A stretch of DNA of 64,000 nt, from contig CASHTG010000008.1 of assembly GCA_949357655.1 (NCBI GenBank), positions 186,001-250,000 on the forward strand, written 5' to 3'. The stretch's first letter is position 1. Every line of letters starts with the position of its first letter. The translations under genes were made by a program, and so were the position numbers. Below are positions 37,736 through 47,971 of the stretch, piece after piece. The notes under the pieces are model-generated. The model searched no databases and was not told the DNA's origin. It saw only the letters and a program-made list of their open reading frames with translations. This stretch comes from Parascedosporium putredinis (taxonomy: Eukaryota > Ascomycota > Sordariomycetes > Microascales > Microascaceae).

Positions 37736-39736
37736 ATGGAAACAAAGGACGAGGTTCAACTTGTAGAGGAGAGCAGCTCCGATGCACTCAGGCCCACCCT
37801 CTCTTCAGTTACCTTGGATCCCGCCGCGGAAGCCGCAGTCCGGAAGAAGTTGGATTGGCGCATCATGCCGATTGTGGTCTTGATTTATCTATTTGCGTTT
37901 ATAGACAGGACCAATGCGGGCAACGCGCGAGTCCTTGGTAAGGACTTCTACTCCTTTTTATTTCTTTATAGATGGGAATCTATTCCGTTTTCATCGGGCC
38001 GTGGTGGTGCCCCTGCTAATGAGTGGGTTGGTGTTTGCAAGGCATGGACGAGGATCTACACCTCGACGGGTTCCGGTTCAACATTTCCTTGACGGCCTTT
38101 TATGTCCCTTATATTCTTTTCGAAGTGTGAGTACCGCTAGGTCCCCCATTGGTATTAGTCCAGCCGCGTCTAATCCTTCTTTTCCGCTGACACACGCCCA
38201 CGTTCATGAGTATAGGCCCGCCAACATGCTGTGCAAAGCTATCGGGCCCAAAATCTGGAGTAAGTTCCGCAAGCAATCGGCAGAATCTTAAAGAGTCGCT
38301 AAAATATGTGTGTAGTTCCTGCTTTAACGGCCTCTTTCGGCATCGTCGTCCTCTGCATGTCCATGGTGAGCACGTACGAGGCCTTTATTGCTACACGGGT
38401 AGTTCTTGGCTTCACGGAGGCGGGTATGTCAAAACTAGGACCGCGTGACCTGCGCTCTGTCCCATCCTCCCTGCCAATTCTTTTCCTCTTCCATGGACAA
38501 ATCAAAGTTAACTCATCGCTTTCCGTAGGCATCATGCCGGGAATAACCTATATGCTCTCTTGTTTGTGAGTCTTGGAACGGCACGCACCAAACTGAAGAC
38601 ACAAGGCACTAACAAGCATCAACCAGCTACCGGAGACGTGAGCTAGTCACAAGAATCGGCCTATACGCTAGCGTGACTTCCCTCAGGTACGTTTCTCTTC
38701 TTAAAAACGGGCTCGTGAACGAAGCTCCGCATCCCACAGCCACCACGTTTTACTAACCACCCACTCCAAACTCTCCCTAAACAGCGGCGCATTCGGCGGC
38801 CTCCTCGCCAGCGCCCTCACCAAAATCCCCCTGGGGCCCCCTCCACACCTGGCGCAACATCTTCTTCTTCGAGGGTCTCCTCTCCCTCATCCTCGGCCTC
38901 ACCGCCTACTTCCTCCTCCCCGACAGCCCCGCCACAGCCGCCTTCCTCTCCCCCAACGAGCGCGCGCTCGCCGCCGCCCGCATCGCCGACGACCTGGGCA
39001 ACGGCGGCCGCATCGAGGGCCTCGAGGCGAAATACGTCCGCCGCGCCGTGTGCAACCCCAACACGGCCCTCGTGGCCCTCGCCTCCCTGTGCAGCCTCAC
39101 GTCCATGAACTCCATGGCGCTCTTCGTGCCCTCTATCCTCCGCGCCATGGGCCACTCGGGCGCCCGCGCCCAGCTCCTGTCCGCGCCGCCCTACGCCTGG
39201 GCCGCCGTCGTGTGCGTGTCCGCCAGCGCGCTGTCGGACCGGATGCGCACGCGCGGCTTCTGGGTGCTGGCCGTCATGCCGTTCTCCGTCGTCGGTTTCG
39301 GCATCCTCGCGCTGGCGGATCCGGATCGCTTGGGCGGCGCCATGGGACCGGGGCTGCGCTACTTTGCGCTGTTTTTGTGCTTGACGGGCGTGTTTACCGC
39401 GTCTCCGGTTTTGCTGGCCTGGGCTGTCGAGAATAGCGCGGGACACACCACCCGCGCTGTCGTCGCCGCCTCTGTCGTGGGCTTTGGTAGCACTGGTGGG
39501 GTCGTGGCGGCGTGGACGTACCTGCTCCCCGACGCGCCTGGTTATATCAAGGGCCACGTGGTCAACTTGGCCTCGGCTTGCGTGTGCATCGTCGCCGTGG
39601 TTGCGGCCATGTGGCGCCTGGATAAGGAGAATCAGTTTCGGAAGGCGGGGGTAGGGATTATCGCGTGCGTGGGAAGACGCAGGAGGAGATTCAGGACTTG
39701 GGACACGAACACCCCGAATTTGTATTCACCTTGTAG
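37736..39736 (+). CDS. MFS transporter, anion:cation symporter (ACS, Dal5/Tna1-like) family
   Basis: Seven exons: 37736-37937, 38042-38126, 38216-38259, 38316-38423, 38529-38565, 38627-38686 and 38785-39736, with consistent donors (GTAAGG, GTGAGT, GTAAGT, GTATGT, GTGAGT, GTACGT). A frame break at about 38838 in a G/C run (one base too many or two too few) and one missing G near 39650 are needed; the product is then about 495 residues. Family signs: LDWRIMPIVVLIYLFAFIDRTNAGNARVLGM, the typical first helix and loop of ACS members; TRVVLGFTEAGIMPG; the LHTWRNIFFFEG segment; and a C-terminus ending GKTQEEIQDLGHEHPEFVFTL that appears only after correcting the last shift. ACS transporters import small organic anions (nicotinate, pantothenate, allantoate, aromatic or sugar acids). 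It converges on a maleylacetate reductase gene 325 bp away, which makes an aromatic or carboxylate substrate plausible but unproven. Confidence 0.88.
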
Positions 39737-40061
39737 GATGGTTAAGGGCGGTGCGTAGTAGGTGTTGAGTCTGAATTAAGCAGAGGGGGAAAAGGGGGTT
39801 GTTGTGTTGTTGTGTCTGCTCGCCCATGGAGGTATAAATTCACACACGACAAATTGATAGCAAAGACACAATTCTTGGGCACCCATATACTGGATTTTAT
39901 GTAAATGCAGTCTATTATTTCTTCGAGGATATCCAGTCCAAAAGTTATTCCCATCTACCAAAAGCGCCACAATAATGAGCATACATAGTTAGCCTCCGCT
40001 TGATGAATCATCGACAAAGCCCCTTGTCACTTCTCTTTTTCCCTCTCTCTGGTCTAGTCCA
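39737..40061. other. Short convergent intergenic
   Basis: 325 bp between the transporter stop and the maleylacetate reductase stop. It holds only 3' UTR-like AT-richer sequence. Confidence 0.6.
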
Positions 40062-41133
40062 TTACAAGTCAGCCTTTGCAGGTTCTCCAGCCCACGCCCT
40101 GCGGATAAGCTCCCTCACGGCATCCTCTCGACGGGGCGGGGGTTCCAGTAGGGCTTGGACACGGCAATGTCGGCGGCCTTATCAATATCCTCTTCCTTCA
40201 TGCCGAGGTCGCGCAGGCCCCTCTTGACCTGCAACTTGTCGAGGAGGGTGTTGAGGCCGCGCACAGCGTCGCCCTCGCTGCCGGGGAGAGCCTCGGCGAG
40301 CTTGGCCATGGCGACAGGGATGGCGGGGGCGTTGTAGGCGAGAGCGTGGGGGAGGACGATGGTGTGGGTCTCGGCGTGGGGCAGGTTGAAGCTGCCGCCG
40401 ATGGCGTGGCAGAGCTTGTGGTGGAGGGACATGCCGACGTTGCCGAGACAGACGCCGCAGAGCCAGGCGCCGTAGAGGGCGGAGGAGCGGGCGTCCGGGT
40501 CGGCGGGGTTCCGGATAATAGAGGGCAGGGCGGCGGCGAGGAGCGCACGCCCTCCTGGGCGAACATGGCGATGATGGGGTTGGCGTTTTGGGCGTAGAGG
40601 GCCTCGACGGCGTGGGCGATGGCGTTGACGCCGCTGGTGGCGCTGAGCCCGGCGGGCAGCGTCATGGTGAGGTCGACGTCGTAGACGACGGTACCCGGGA
40701 GGATGGCGGGGTCGCTGCGCGTGGTCTTGAGCCCGTCGGCGGTCTCGCCGAGGATCGGGGTGACTTCGCTGCCGGCGTAGGTGGTGGGGATGGCGATGTT
40801 GTGCAAGCCGGTGCGCACGCTGATGGCTTTGCCTAGGCCAATGGTGCTGCCGCCGCCGAGGGAGACGAGGGAGTCGGCGCCCGAGGATTGGGCAAAAGCT
40901 ACGGCGCGCTCCGTCACGTCGACGGGGGTGTGCATGGTGGCTTCGCTGAAGAGGCCGGCGACGGCGCCGCCGAGGAGGGTGCGGACCTGCTCTGCTTGGT
41001 CGATTTGCTGCGGGGTGGAGAGCAGGAGGGGGCGGGAGAGCTGGAGGGAGGCGAGGATGGCGGGGAGCTTGGCGAGGGCGCCGCTGCCAAAGACCACTTT
41101 GGTGGGGTTGGCGGTGTATTCGAAGGCGTCCAT
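40062..41133 (-). CDS. Maleylacetate reductase (iron-type alcohol dehydrogenase fold)
   Basis: Intronless, 357 residues once two missing bases are added (near 40545 and 40132-40140). The second restores the proper C-terminus (EDAVRELIRRAWAGEPAKADL) and moves the stop to 40062. The ATG at 41133 opens MDAFEYTANPTKVVFGSGAL, a typical MAR start. Visible motifs: SLGGGSTIGLGKAI (dinucleotide binding), IPTTYAGSEVTPILGET, SGVNAIAHAVEALY, and SLHHKLCHAIGGSFNLPHAETHT with the conserved His residues. The family reduces maleylacetate to 3-oxoadipate with NAD(P)H (EC 1.3.1.32), the last common step of hydroxyquinol, resorcinol and chlorocatechol breakdown, in the cytosol. It is divergent from the feruloyl esterase gene, so ferulate-derived aromatics are a sensible source of its substrate. 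Length matches fungal members. Confidence 0.9.
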
Positions 41134-43519
41134 GGCGCTGGTGGGTTTTTTGGTGATCTGGAGGTTGGTGACGAGAGAGAGAGAGAGAGAGGGGGAGAGA
41201 GAAGGAAAAACGCGATCTAAGGTTATACGGCAGTGTCGAGTAAAGCGTGGGCTTGGTATCAAGCGGGCCAGGAAAGAGGAAATGAGGAGAAAGAGACGAG
41301 CAAAAAGAATTGTCGTGGAACTAGATTCAAAGCTACAACGGACCACAAGAAAAAATGACGAGAAATGAACCCCTCCCTCCGTGAAGAAGCTCCGGACGCG
41401 GGCGGAAATATACGTGACTCGGGATTATCAAGCCGAGGACCAGTGCGGGAATCGGGTTCGCTGGCGCAAGTCGTAGTCAGGACTGACTAAATGAACTAGC
41501 CCTGACTAACATTGTACAAACTAGCTCGAGACGAGGGAATTCAGCCCACTCCTTTGGCCGCCAGCTCTTGAATGACCCCATTTTTTCCTCCACAGACTTG
41601 GTCTCCCCGCCCCGAGGAGGAAGGAAGAAAAGGAGGCGTGGCGGCATCGTCGCAGTGCCGGAAACTAAGGTGTGTGGGGGAGGGGAAAGGGGAAGGGCGA
41701 AGAAAATAATAGTCCACACGTGAACCTCCCCCACTTACCCGCTTTTTCGAGTGTCCCTCTGCCGGAGCCCCGAGCCGGCACCGGAGGACGCACTGGCTTG
41801 TGGGGCTTGTGCGAGCGGAGGAGAGTGGGCAGGTTGTGCAGCCGCAGCGGAAAAGGTGTGGCGGGTGAGAAATATAATGCGGTGGGTTTTGATGGCCAGC
41901 ACGTACGCACACGACAAAGACTCGAGACACCAATACCGCGAGGTGCCAACAAGATAGTGGTATTGAGGTTTAATTTTATGAATTATTTTTCCTCCTTTGT
42001 TATCCTTTTTATTTTACATGCACTTTTAGATGGTATTAACTGCATTGATTCCCAAAGTCTTTTTCTCGGCGACCGCGACCGCGAGGGCCATGGGTGTCTG
42101 ATAGACTCCCAACCTCCAGTATGCACGAACACCAGGACCGCGACACTCGGCCGGCCCCAGCAAGCGCGTAGAGGAAGAGAAAAGCGTTCTGGCACAAAAG
42201 ACCAAGTCTTCTGTCAAGGAAGAGCCCTAGGAACCTCCAAAGTATGGGGAGCAGAGCGGCATATAGTCCTGGGTGTCGTGTCTATCCAGATGGTTGCGAT
42301 TTCAAAGCAAGGTTCACATGGGACACAGGAGGCCCCAACCCTCCAGAGCCGGAGACTAGATGCTCCCCACGGCGAAAAGGATCGAGGCACGGCCCCGACC
42401 CTTGCCGAGTCTGTCCGGTATTCCCTTCCGCTGCTCAAAGACCTCCCCATACGTCAGGGTTCTATCCTGTGGGCTTTCAATAAACTGGTGCTTTCTAGTT
42501 AGCCCATCATGCAATGGTTGATCCTATCTACATGTGGGAAGCCGTATCCATCCTCACATCGCCCATGCGGGTGCCGTGCGAGACCGCGGACCTTGATCCG
42601 GCGGCAACACCCCGCGAGCCCTCAACATCTCCTCCGAGCAACAGAACTAATAATACGACCCAAGACTTCTAGACGTCCTTGACAGCATGCACTAAAGACG
42701 TTCCGCTACAACCCTGCGGCGCTTTTCTGCGGCTCCGGTGCAACATGCGACGGGGGTTCTGGTCGGGGAGGACATTTCGAGCACATGCGGCCCAGCCATT
42801 TTGCTTGGCTAACGGAGCCATAGCGCAGAAAACAAGAAAAGTTGTAAACAAATCATTCTTTGGCTTCTTCTCTTCTCTTTCCTCATTCGAGCAAATTCGC
42901 TAAATTTTACCCGGCGCGGGGGAGGAAGGGGGCGCACCCGCATCCCCGGGGGTTGAATATTTGGTTCGCACTGGGCACTTTGCGCAGGAATGACAGGGGT
43001 TTGTGTCTTGTGTTGGTTCTTTTCCTGGCCTGACTGCTGCATCTCTTTTTTTTCTTCGTGCGGAGAAGCGCGCGGGGATCACCAACTCCTGGCAGGTCGT
43101 CCGAAGTGTACCGGGGGCTGGAGAGGAGCGTGGGGGGACGGGACGAAAACGAGAGGGAAGAGAAAGCGGCCCGTCGCTAGGCCAAGGAAGTTGCACAAAA
43201 ACGGGATTTCCGAAGAGTCGACCGCTATAATGGACATGGGAGCCGACGGGGGTGCGGACTTGGCGGCGTGCGGGCAAGGGCGCGTAGTCGAAAGAGAGCT
43301 CGTTGGGTTGTGTTATGCGTGCGTATATATATGGTCAGGAAAGCGACGACTCTGCTCCCGAATAAGACGAGGAAACCATTGCATATTCTCTTCTACCTAA
43401 GTGGTATAAAATCAATTTCTCCTCGCTTGTTCCTATTCCCCGTCCAGCAAGTTCTCCTCTTAACTCAAAATATACACTCCTCACCAAACATTCCCGACAC
43501 ATCCTAGACGAGGCACAGC
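41134..43519. other. Divergent intergenic region (maleylacetate reductase / feruloyl esterase)
   Basis: 2.4 kb shared upstream region. It contains a GA-rich microsatellite at 41174-41196 directly upstream of the reductase start and a TATA box for the esterase. No coding sequence supported. Confidence 0.55.
43324..43332 (+). promoter_or_regulatory. Putative TATA box of the feruloyl esterase gene
   Basis: TATATATAT about 190 bp upstream of the ATG at 43520. Confidence 0.45.
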
Positions 43520-44516
43520 ATGTCCTCCCTCCGCAAAGCCATCGCCCTCGCGCTCAGCGCCTCCTCCCTCCTCCTCTCCGGCGCGGCCGGCACCCCATCC
43601 CCGGCTGCGGCAAGTGCCCCACGCTCACAAACGGGCGCCACGTCGTGACCGTCAACGGCCGCGAACGGCAATTCATCGTCAAGCTCCCCGAGACGTACGA
43701 CGCGCGCCGGCCCCACCGCCTCATCTTCACCTTCCACCCCATGGGCGGCAGCGCCGAGCTCACCGCGTCCGGCGACGCCAACACGCTGCCGTGGTACGGC
43801 CTGCCGCCCTCGCCGACGACAGCGCCATCTTCGTGTCGCCCAACGGCACCCTGGGCGTCTACGACCTGCTGGGCTGGGCCAACACGGACGGCGACGACAT
43901 CGACTTCGTGGACGCCATGGTCGAGGCCGTCGAGGCCGCGCTCTGCGTGAACCAGGACTTGCGCTTCTCCACGGGGTTCAGCTACGGCGGCGCCATGTCG
44001 TATGCTATTGGCTGCGCGCGGCCGGAGCAGTTTAGGGCCCTTGGTATTATTAGCGGGGCGGAGATGTCTGGGTGTGAAGGTGGAGCGCCCTCGAGGCCTA
44101 TTGCTACGTATCAGCAGCACGGCGTGCAAGACGATGTAAGTATTGACGGTGTAGTTTGAGAAAGTAGTTTGGCGCGACGAGAGACTGTGGAACTTGGCAA
44201 CTACGTGAACGTGCCCCAGGCCGCAAAAGACAAAAAGAAAAGGTGGCTAACACGTGGTGAATAGCTGCTCCTCTTTGACAACATTCTCCCTATGCGGGAC
44301 GCCCTCGTGGAGGCCAATGGGTGCACGCCCGTCACGCCCGAACCGATTCCCGTGGGAAACACCGCTGCCAGGGTCGACTACGAGGGTTGTCTCGAAGGGT
44401 ACCCCATGACCTGGGTGGCCTTTGACGGCGGCCACATCCCCGGCTACGTGGATGAGGGCGATGACGTGCCTCTTTCGACGAAGAATATCTGGGAATTCTT
44501 TACCCAATTTGAGTAG
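43520..44516 (+). CDS. Secreted feruloyl esterase, FaeC-like (CE1-type)
   Basis: Two exons (43520-44135, 44265-44516) around a 129-nt intron with branch point GGCTAAC. Two C bases are missing, at about 43600 and 43808; the corrected product is 289 residues. A signal peptide (MSSLRKAIALALSASSLLLSGAAG) precedes a mature start with GCGKCPTL. Family motifs: IFTFHPMGG (oxyanion-hole region), GWANTDGDDIDFVDAMVE, CVNQDLRFSTGFSYGGAMSY with the nucleophile Ser in GFSYGG, QHGVQDD carrying a candidate acid Asp, and FDGGHIPGYVDEG with the catalytic His. This matches the alpha/beta-hydrolase group of extracellular fungal feruloyl esterases (EC 3.1.1.73), which release ferulic and coumaric acids from arabinoxylan and pectin. 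Related PHB-depolymerase-like esterases share the fold, so substrate is inferred. No carbohydrate-binding module is attached. Confidence 0.88.
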
Positions 44517-45263
44517 ACGTAGCGGTGTACTGTATTTCCCTTCTTCTTTTTTTTTTTTTGTTTTCCTTTTCTTTACATCCCTGGGCCATGCCGCCCTTTC
44601 TGGTTTTGACACAGGGAGGTTATGACGATGACGGCCGCCTTATATAACTTACTTAACTGTTGATCCTGGGATATATTTAATTTGATTTGACGATACTCCA
44701 ATCTCCCATCTCGCAAGTTTCTGGCCATGATTACACGTGATGTGACTCGGGTCCAACTTACGTTCAGGGCCGCCCATTCATAGCTGGCTAGAGGTGAAAG
44801 GAAGGGTGGTCGCGGAATTCTCAACTCTTCCTTTGGTTGGATCTTCCCAAAAATCATGAGAACAAAAGTTTCGCTGAAGGAACGTATGAGTCTGCCAAGC
44901 TGGACGGAGGGAAGGCTAAACAGGTACCAACGTCTTACCCTAAATTTAACCCTAACCCTTAGCCGCGCAACGGTTCAAGATGATACATGTATTCAAATTG
45001 GGAAAGATGAGGGTTCTTGAAAGAGTATATTCATAGGCGAGATCAAAACTAACTACGCCAGTCATTAAAAGTGACCGCACCAACTATTTTCATAAACTCG
45101 TATCAACCCTATCCGTATATAGCAGAGCATTAATCACCATTACATTATATACAATATTATATGAGGGGACCGATTCCATCGTGCCCCTTACTCTCTCCGT
45201 CACCATCATTATCCGTTTTCGCATTCTTCAGCCCGAGACCAAGTGCTCAAGCCAGAAGCCTCA
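44517..45263. other. Intergenic between convergent genes
   Basis: About 750 bp with a T tract just after the esterase stop and a telomere-like motif at 44936-44961. No coding sequence supported. Confidence 0.6.
44936..44961. repeat. Interstitial telomere-like motif
   Basis: TACCCTAAATTTAACCCTAA followed by CCCTTA: three CCCTAA-type units, one separated by a 6-bp AT insert. Confidence 0.65.
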
Positions 45264-46100
45264 CTAGCGCTGGGCGTGTTGGATCCTCCTCCTAACTCGC
45301 GAGATGGGCCCGGCTGGCGAAGTAGACCCGGCCGACAAGACCGGCGCCACCTCAATATCCACGCGATGGTACTTTCCAAGATCGTTCTTGTTGAGGGCGG
45401 TGGGGAGATACCACCACAGAACCCATCCCCAACTCTCTTCGGCCAACGCCCAGAACGGGGTCTCGGAGGCGCTCTTGCCGGCGACGTCCTGGGGACGCAG
45501 GAGCTGGCGGCCGTCGCTATCCGGGACGACGTTCCACTTGTTGAACTCAAAGGAGACGCCCACGTTGGCCGGGGCGGGATACTCGAGGGACACGATGCGG
45601 TACTCGGAGCGGGCGGTGGGCCCCATGATGGCGAGGTAGTTTTGCACGCCCTTGGTGCTGGAGGGGCCGCGTTGGGGGTGGGGACGACGAGGAAGCTCAT
45701 GAAGGGAGGGGCGCGCCGATCTCGGGCGGCGCGCGGCGGAAGAAGAGGGGGATGTGTTCTTGGGGGCCGGGGTCTGGGCGAGGTAGCTGCTTTGCGTCTC
45801 GTCCCAGGCGATGAGGGTGCCGTTGAACTGGGGGAGCGCGGGCCTGGAGATGGGTGTTAGCGAAAAGGGTTGAGATCTTTTTGGTGTTATGTGTGCGTGT
45901 GTGTATGTGTTGCGAGGGGGGTTGAGAGCAGTGGCACGCTCAATCGGGGATGTCAAAGGCTTCTGGGAGGTTAGAAAGGGGAAGGGGGAAACATACGCAT
46001 AGACTCGAAGCTGGTAGGTCTGATCATATTCAAGCTGCACCTTCTCCTGGGCCATGACGGACCCTACGAGGAGGAGGAGGAAGGAGAGGGAGGGACGCAT
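45264..46100 (-). CDS. Secreted cysteine-free protein of unknown function
   Basis: Two exons (46100-45997, 45843-45264) around a 153-nt intron (donor GTATGT, acceptor CCAG). Three C/G bases are missing, at about 45770, 45706 and 45664; the corrected product is 228 residues. The ATG at 46100 opens a signal peptide (MRPSLSFLLLLVGSVMA) cut just before QEKVQLEYDQTYQLRVYA. The mature part is rich in aromatic residues and beta-like alternation (FNGTLIAWDET, EYRIVSLEYPAPANVGVSFEF, WGWVLWWYLPTALN) and contains no cysteine at all, unusual for a secreted fungal protein of this size. The C-terminus (GPISRVRRRIQHAQR) is uncertain: a further shift would swap it for a longer Ser/Gly-rich tail. A TATAAAA box lies about 190 bp upstream. 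No family recognised. Confidence 0.7.
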   Translation of the reverse strand: MRPSLSFLLLLVGSVMAQEKVQLEYDQTYQLRVYAYVSPFPFLTSQKPLTSPIERATALNPPRNTYTHAHITPKRSQPFSLTPISRPALPQFNGTLIAWDETQSSYLAQTPAPKNTSPSSSAARRPRSARPSLHELPRRPHPQRGPSSTKGVQNYLAIMGPTARSEYRIVSLEYPAPANVGVSFEFNKWNVVPDSDGRQLLRPQDVAGKSASETPFWALAEESWGWVLWWYLPTALNKNDLGKYHRVDIEVAPVLSAGSTSPAGPISRVRRRIQHAQR

Positions 46101-47971
46101 GGTTGCGGGTGTGATGGCACGTAGAGACTTCGTTTTCACGAAATGGATAATAGAGGCAACCTTCGTTGTTTGAGCAAGATGGATGGTCCCCGGATGAGAA
46201 TGAAGAAAGATTCCTTGGAGTCCTTTTGTTGCCAGTCCTTTTGTGTTCCCTGCCACCTTTCCGGCCGCCATGTCATCCCAGCCCGTCCTTTTATACGTTT
46301 CCGTACAAGGCGTGAGAGACGTCCTCCCCGGCGCTTACAATGCGCGAATGGATCGTATGCATGTACATGACCGCCTTGCCATGTCGGGTGGTCGGCTGAG
46401 GGGCTAGATGACACAATGTCTCGTAACTTTTTGTGTTTGCACATCACATTTTTGGCGTCCTTTGCCTTCTCCTCCGCCTTCTCCACTTCCGTCCTCACTC
46501 TTAATACCGCTTTGCTCTTCGGCGAATCGCCTCGCCGCTCATGGATCTAAGACACAAGGGAAAAAACCTTTCTCTGCCCCAACCTTTGTTTCGGGCACGT
46601 CCAAAAGGGAAGTGATGGATAAGAAGCCCCGCCTTTTTCTTTTTCTTTTCTCTCTCTCTCCCTCTCTTTTGTTTCTTGTTGGGCCTATCTGTCTCAACTG
46701 GAAACCCAACCTCGGGAGAAGGAGAGGGAAAGAAGATGCGCTACGGGGAGGGTTGGAAGAGCGAGCTAGGCTCTTGTTCGGCCACCCCTTGTCTCACGGA
46801 GCCATGACGTGGGGTGGTAAGATAAATCGGGGTGCTAGATAAATTCGTTCGTTGCCCCCGAGTGCCGAAAACGGGCTGGAGGCGCGACGATCGACTAGAG
46901 GAAAACCAAGCCAAATGCAAACTTTGCGTTGCACTTCCCGAGAGAGGTGCTGGCTTCTGGCGCACATTATCCCTAAAGAAGTTTGAACCAAAGAGCTAGC
47001 AGCGCGTGGCCAACAGGCTAATCGGGTCGTGGGCCGTACTAGAAGCGTGACGGACGACTGACGAGATCGAAGAAGTCTCAGTTGAGGTAAGCGACCAGAG
47101 AGAGAGAGAGAGAGAGAGAGACTTGCTAGCTCTGATGCTTCCGATCAAGGGTCCCTAATCCCATCTCTCAACCACCCCGATCATCATTGCCTCGTTTGCT
47201 TTCCTCGCCACCGGGTGCTCCCACTGCGAGAACTCAATCCACTTTGGAATCTTGCCTCGACGCCGTCGAGACTCGAAGTGGCTAAACTTACTCAAGCTCC
47301 CGATCCTCTTCCATGCTTCGAAGCTAAGCTCGATTCTAGCCTTGATGAGCCCGTTAGCTCGCCTTCGACTTACACAACCGGCGGCGATCCAAGAACAGAA
47401 GGAGGCTTTTCGTAATCCTTCCTCTCGGGATATGGATCCTTCAATGGACAAATCAAGAACTCTCCCGCACGATGGGACACATGCCTTCGACTGATGGACG
47501 TTGAAATCTTTCGCGAAAGAAGAAGAAAGATAAAAAAAAGTGGCAAATAGGAACAAGAAAAGTGCGTTCGAGCTCCGTCTCGGGTAGCTCAGTATGGATT
47601 CGAGTCGAGATGCACTTGAATCCACTCCCGCGCGAGATGTTGCAAAGAAGGATAGACCCGACCATGAGGTGTCTCTCTGGTGAAACGGGCCTTTCTCTCA
47701 ATGCCTACTCCATTAGATCCAGGTGTGGCTGGTTTGCATCCAGAGAGGCCTCTCCTCGCCTTGGGGAACAAACAAGCCACACAATACGAAGCAGCGGGGG
47801 AAGGAAAAAGGGCCACGGAGGAGGAAAAAAAGAATAATCAAAATCATTATGTATTACCCCTACTCCAAGAAAAATAACCTTGATTCCGTTTCCCAACCAT
47901 CCCCCATTGACATCTGAAGGGCAAAAGGTAGGGGAGGGGGCATGGAACGGCGCGTACGTTCTCCAACGTCT
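46101..47971. other. Intergenic region
   Basis: About 1.9 kb between the start of the Cys-free secreted protein gene and the stop of the RRM protein gene, both on the minus strand. It contains a GA microsatellite at 47098-47121 and no supportable coding sequence. Confidence 0.55.
46289..46295 (-). promoter_or_regulatory. Putative TATA box of the cysteine-free secreted protein gene
   Basis: A perfect TATAAAA on the minus strand about 190 bp upstream of the ATG at 46100. Confidence 0.5.

Noticed and set aside
38817..39557. 246-codon minus-strand frame rich in Gly/Arg/His
   Set aside because: Antisense shadow of the GC-rich last exon of the MFS transporter gene, whose helices are clear on the plus strand.
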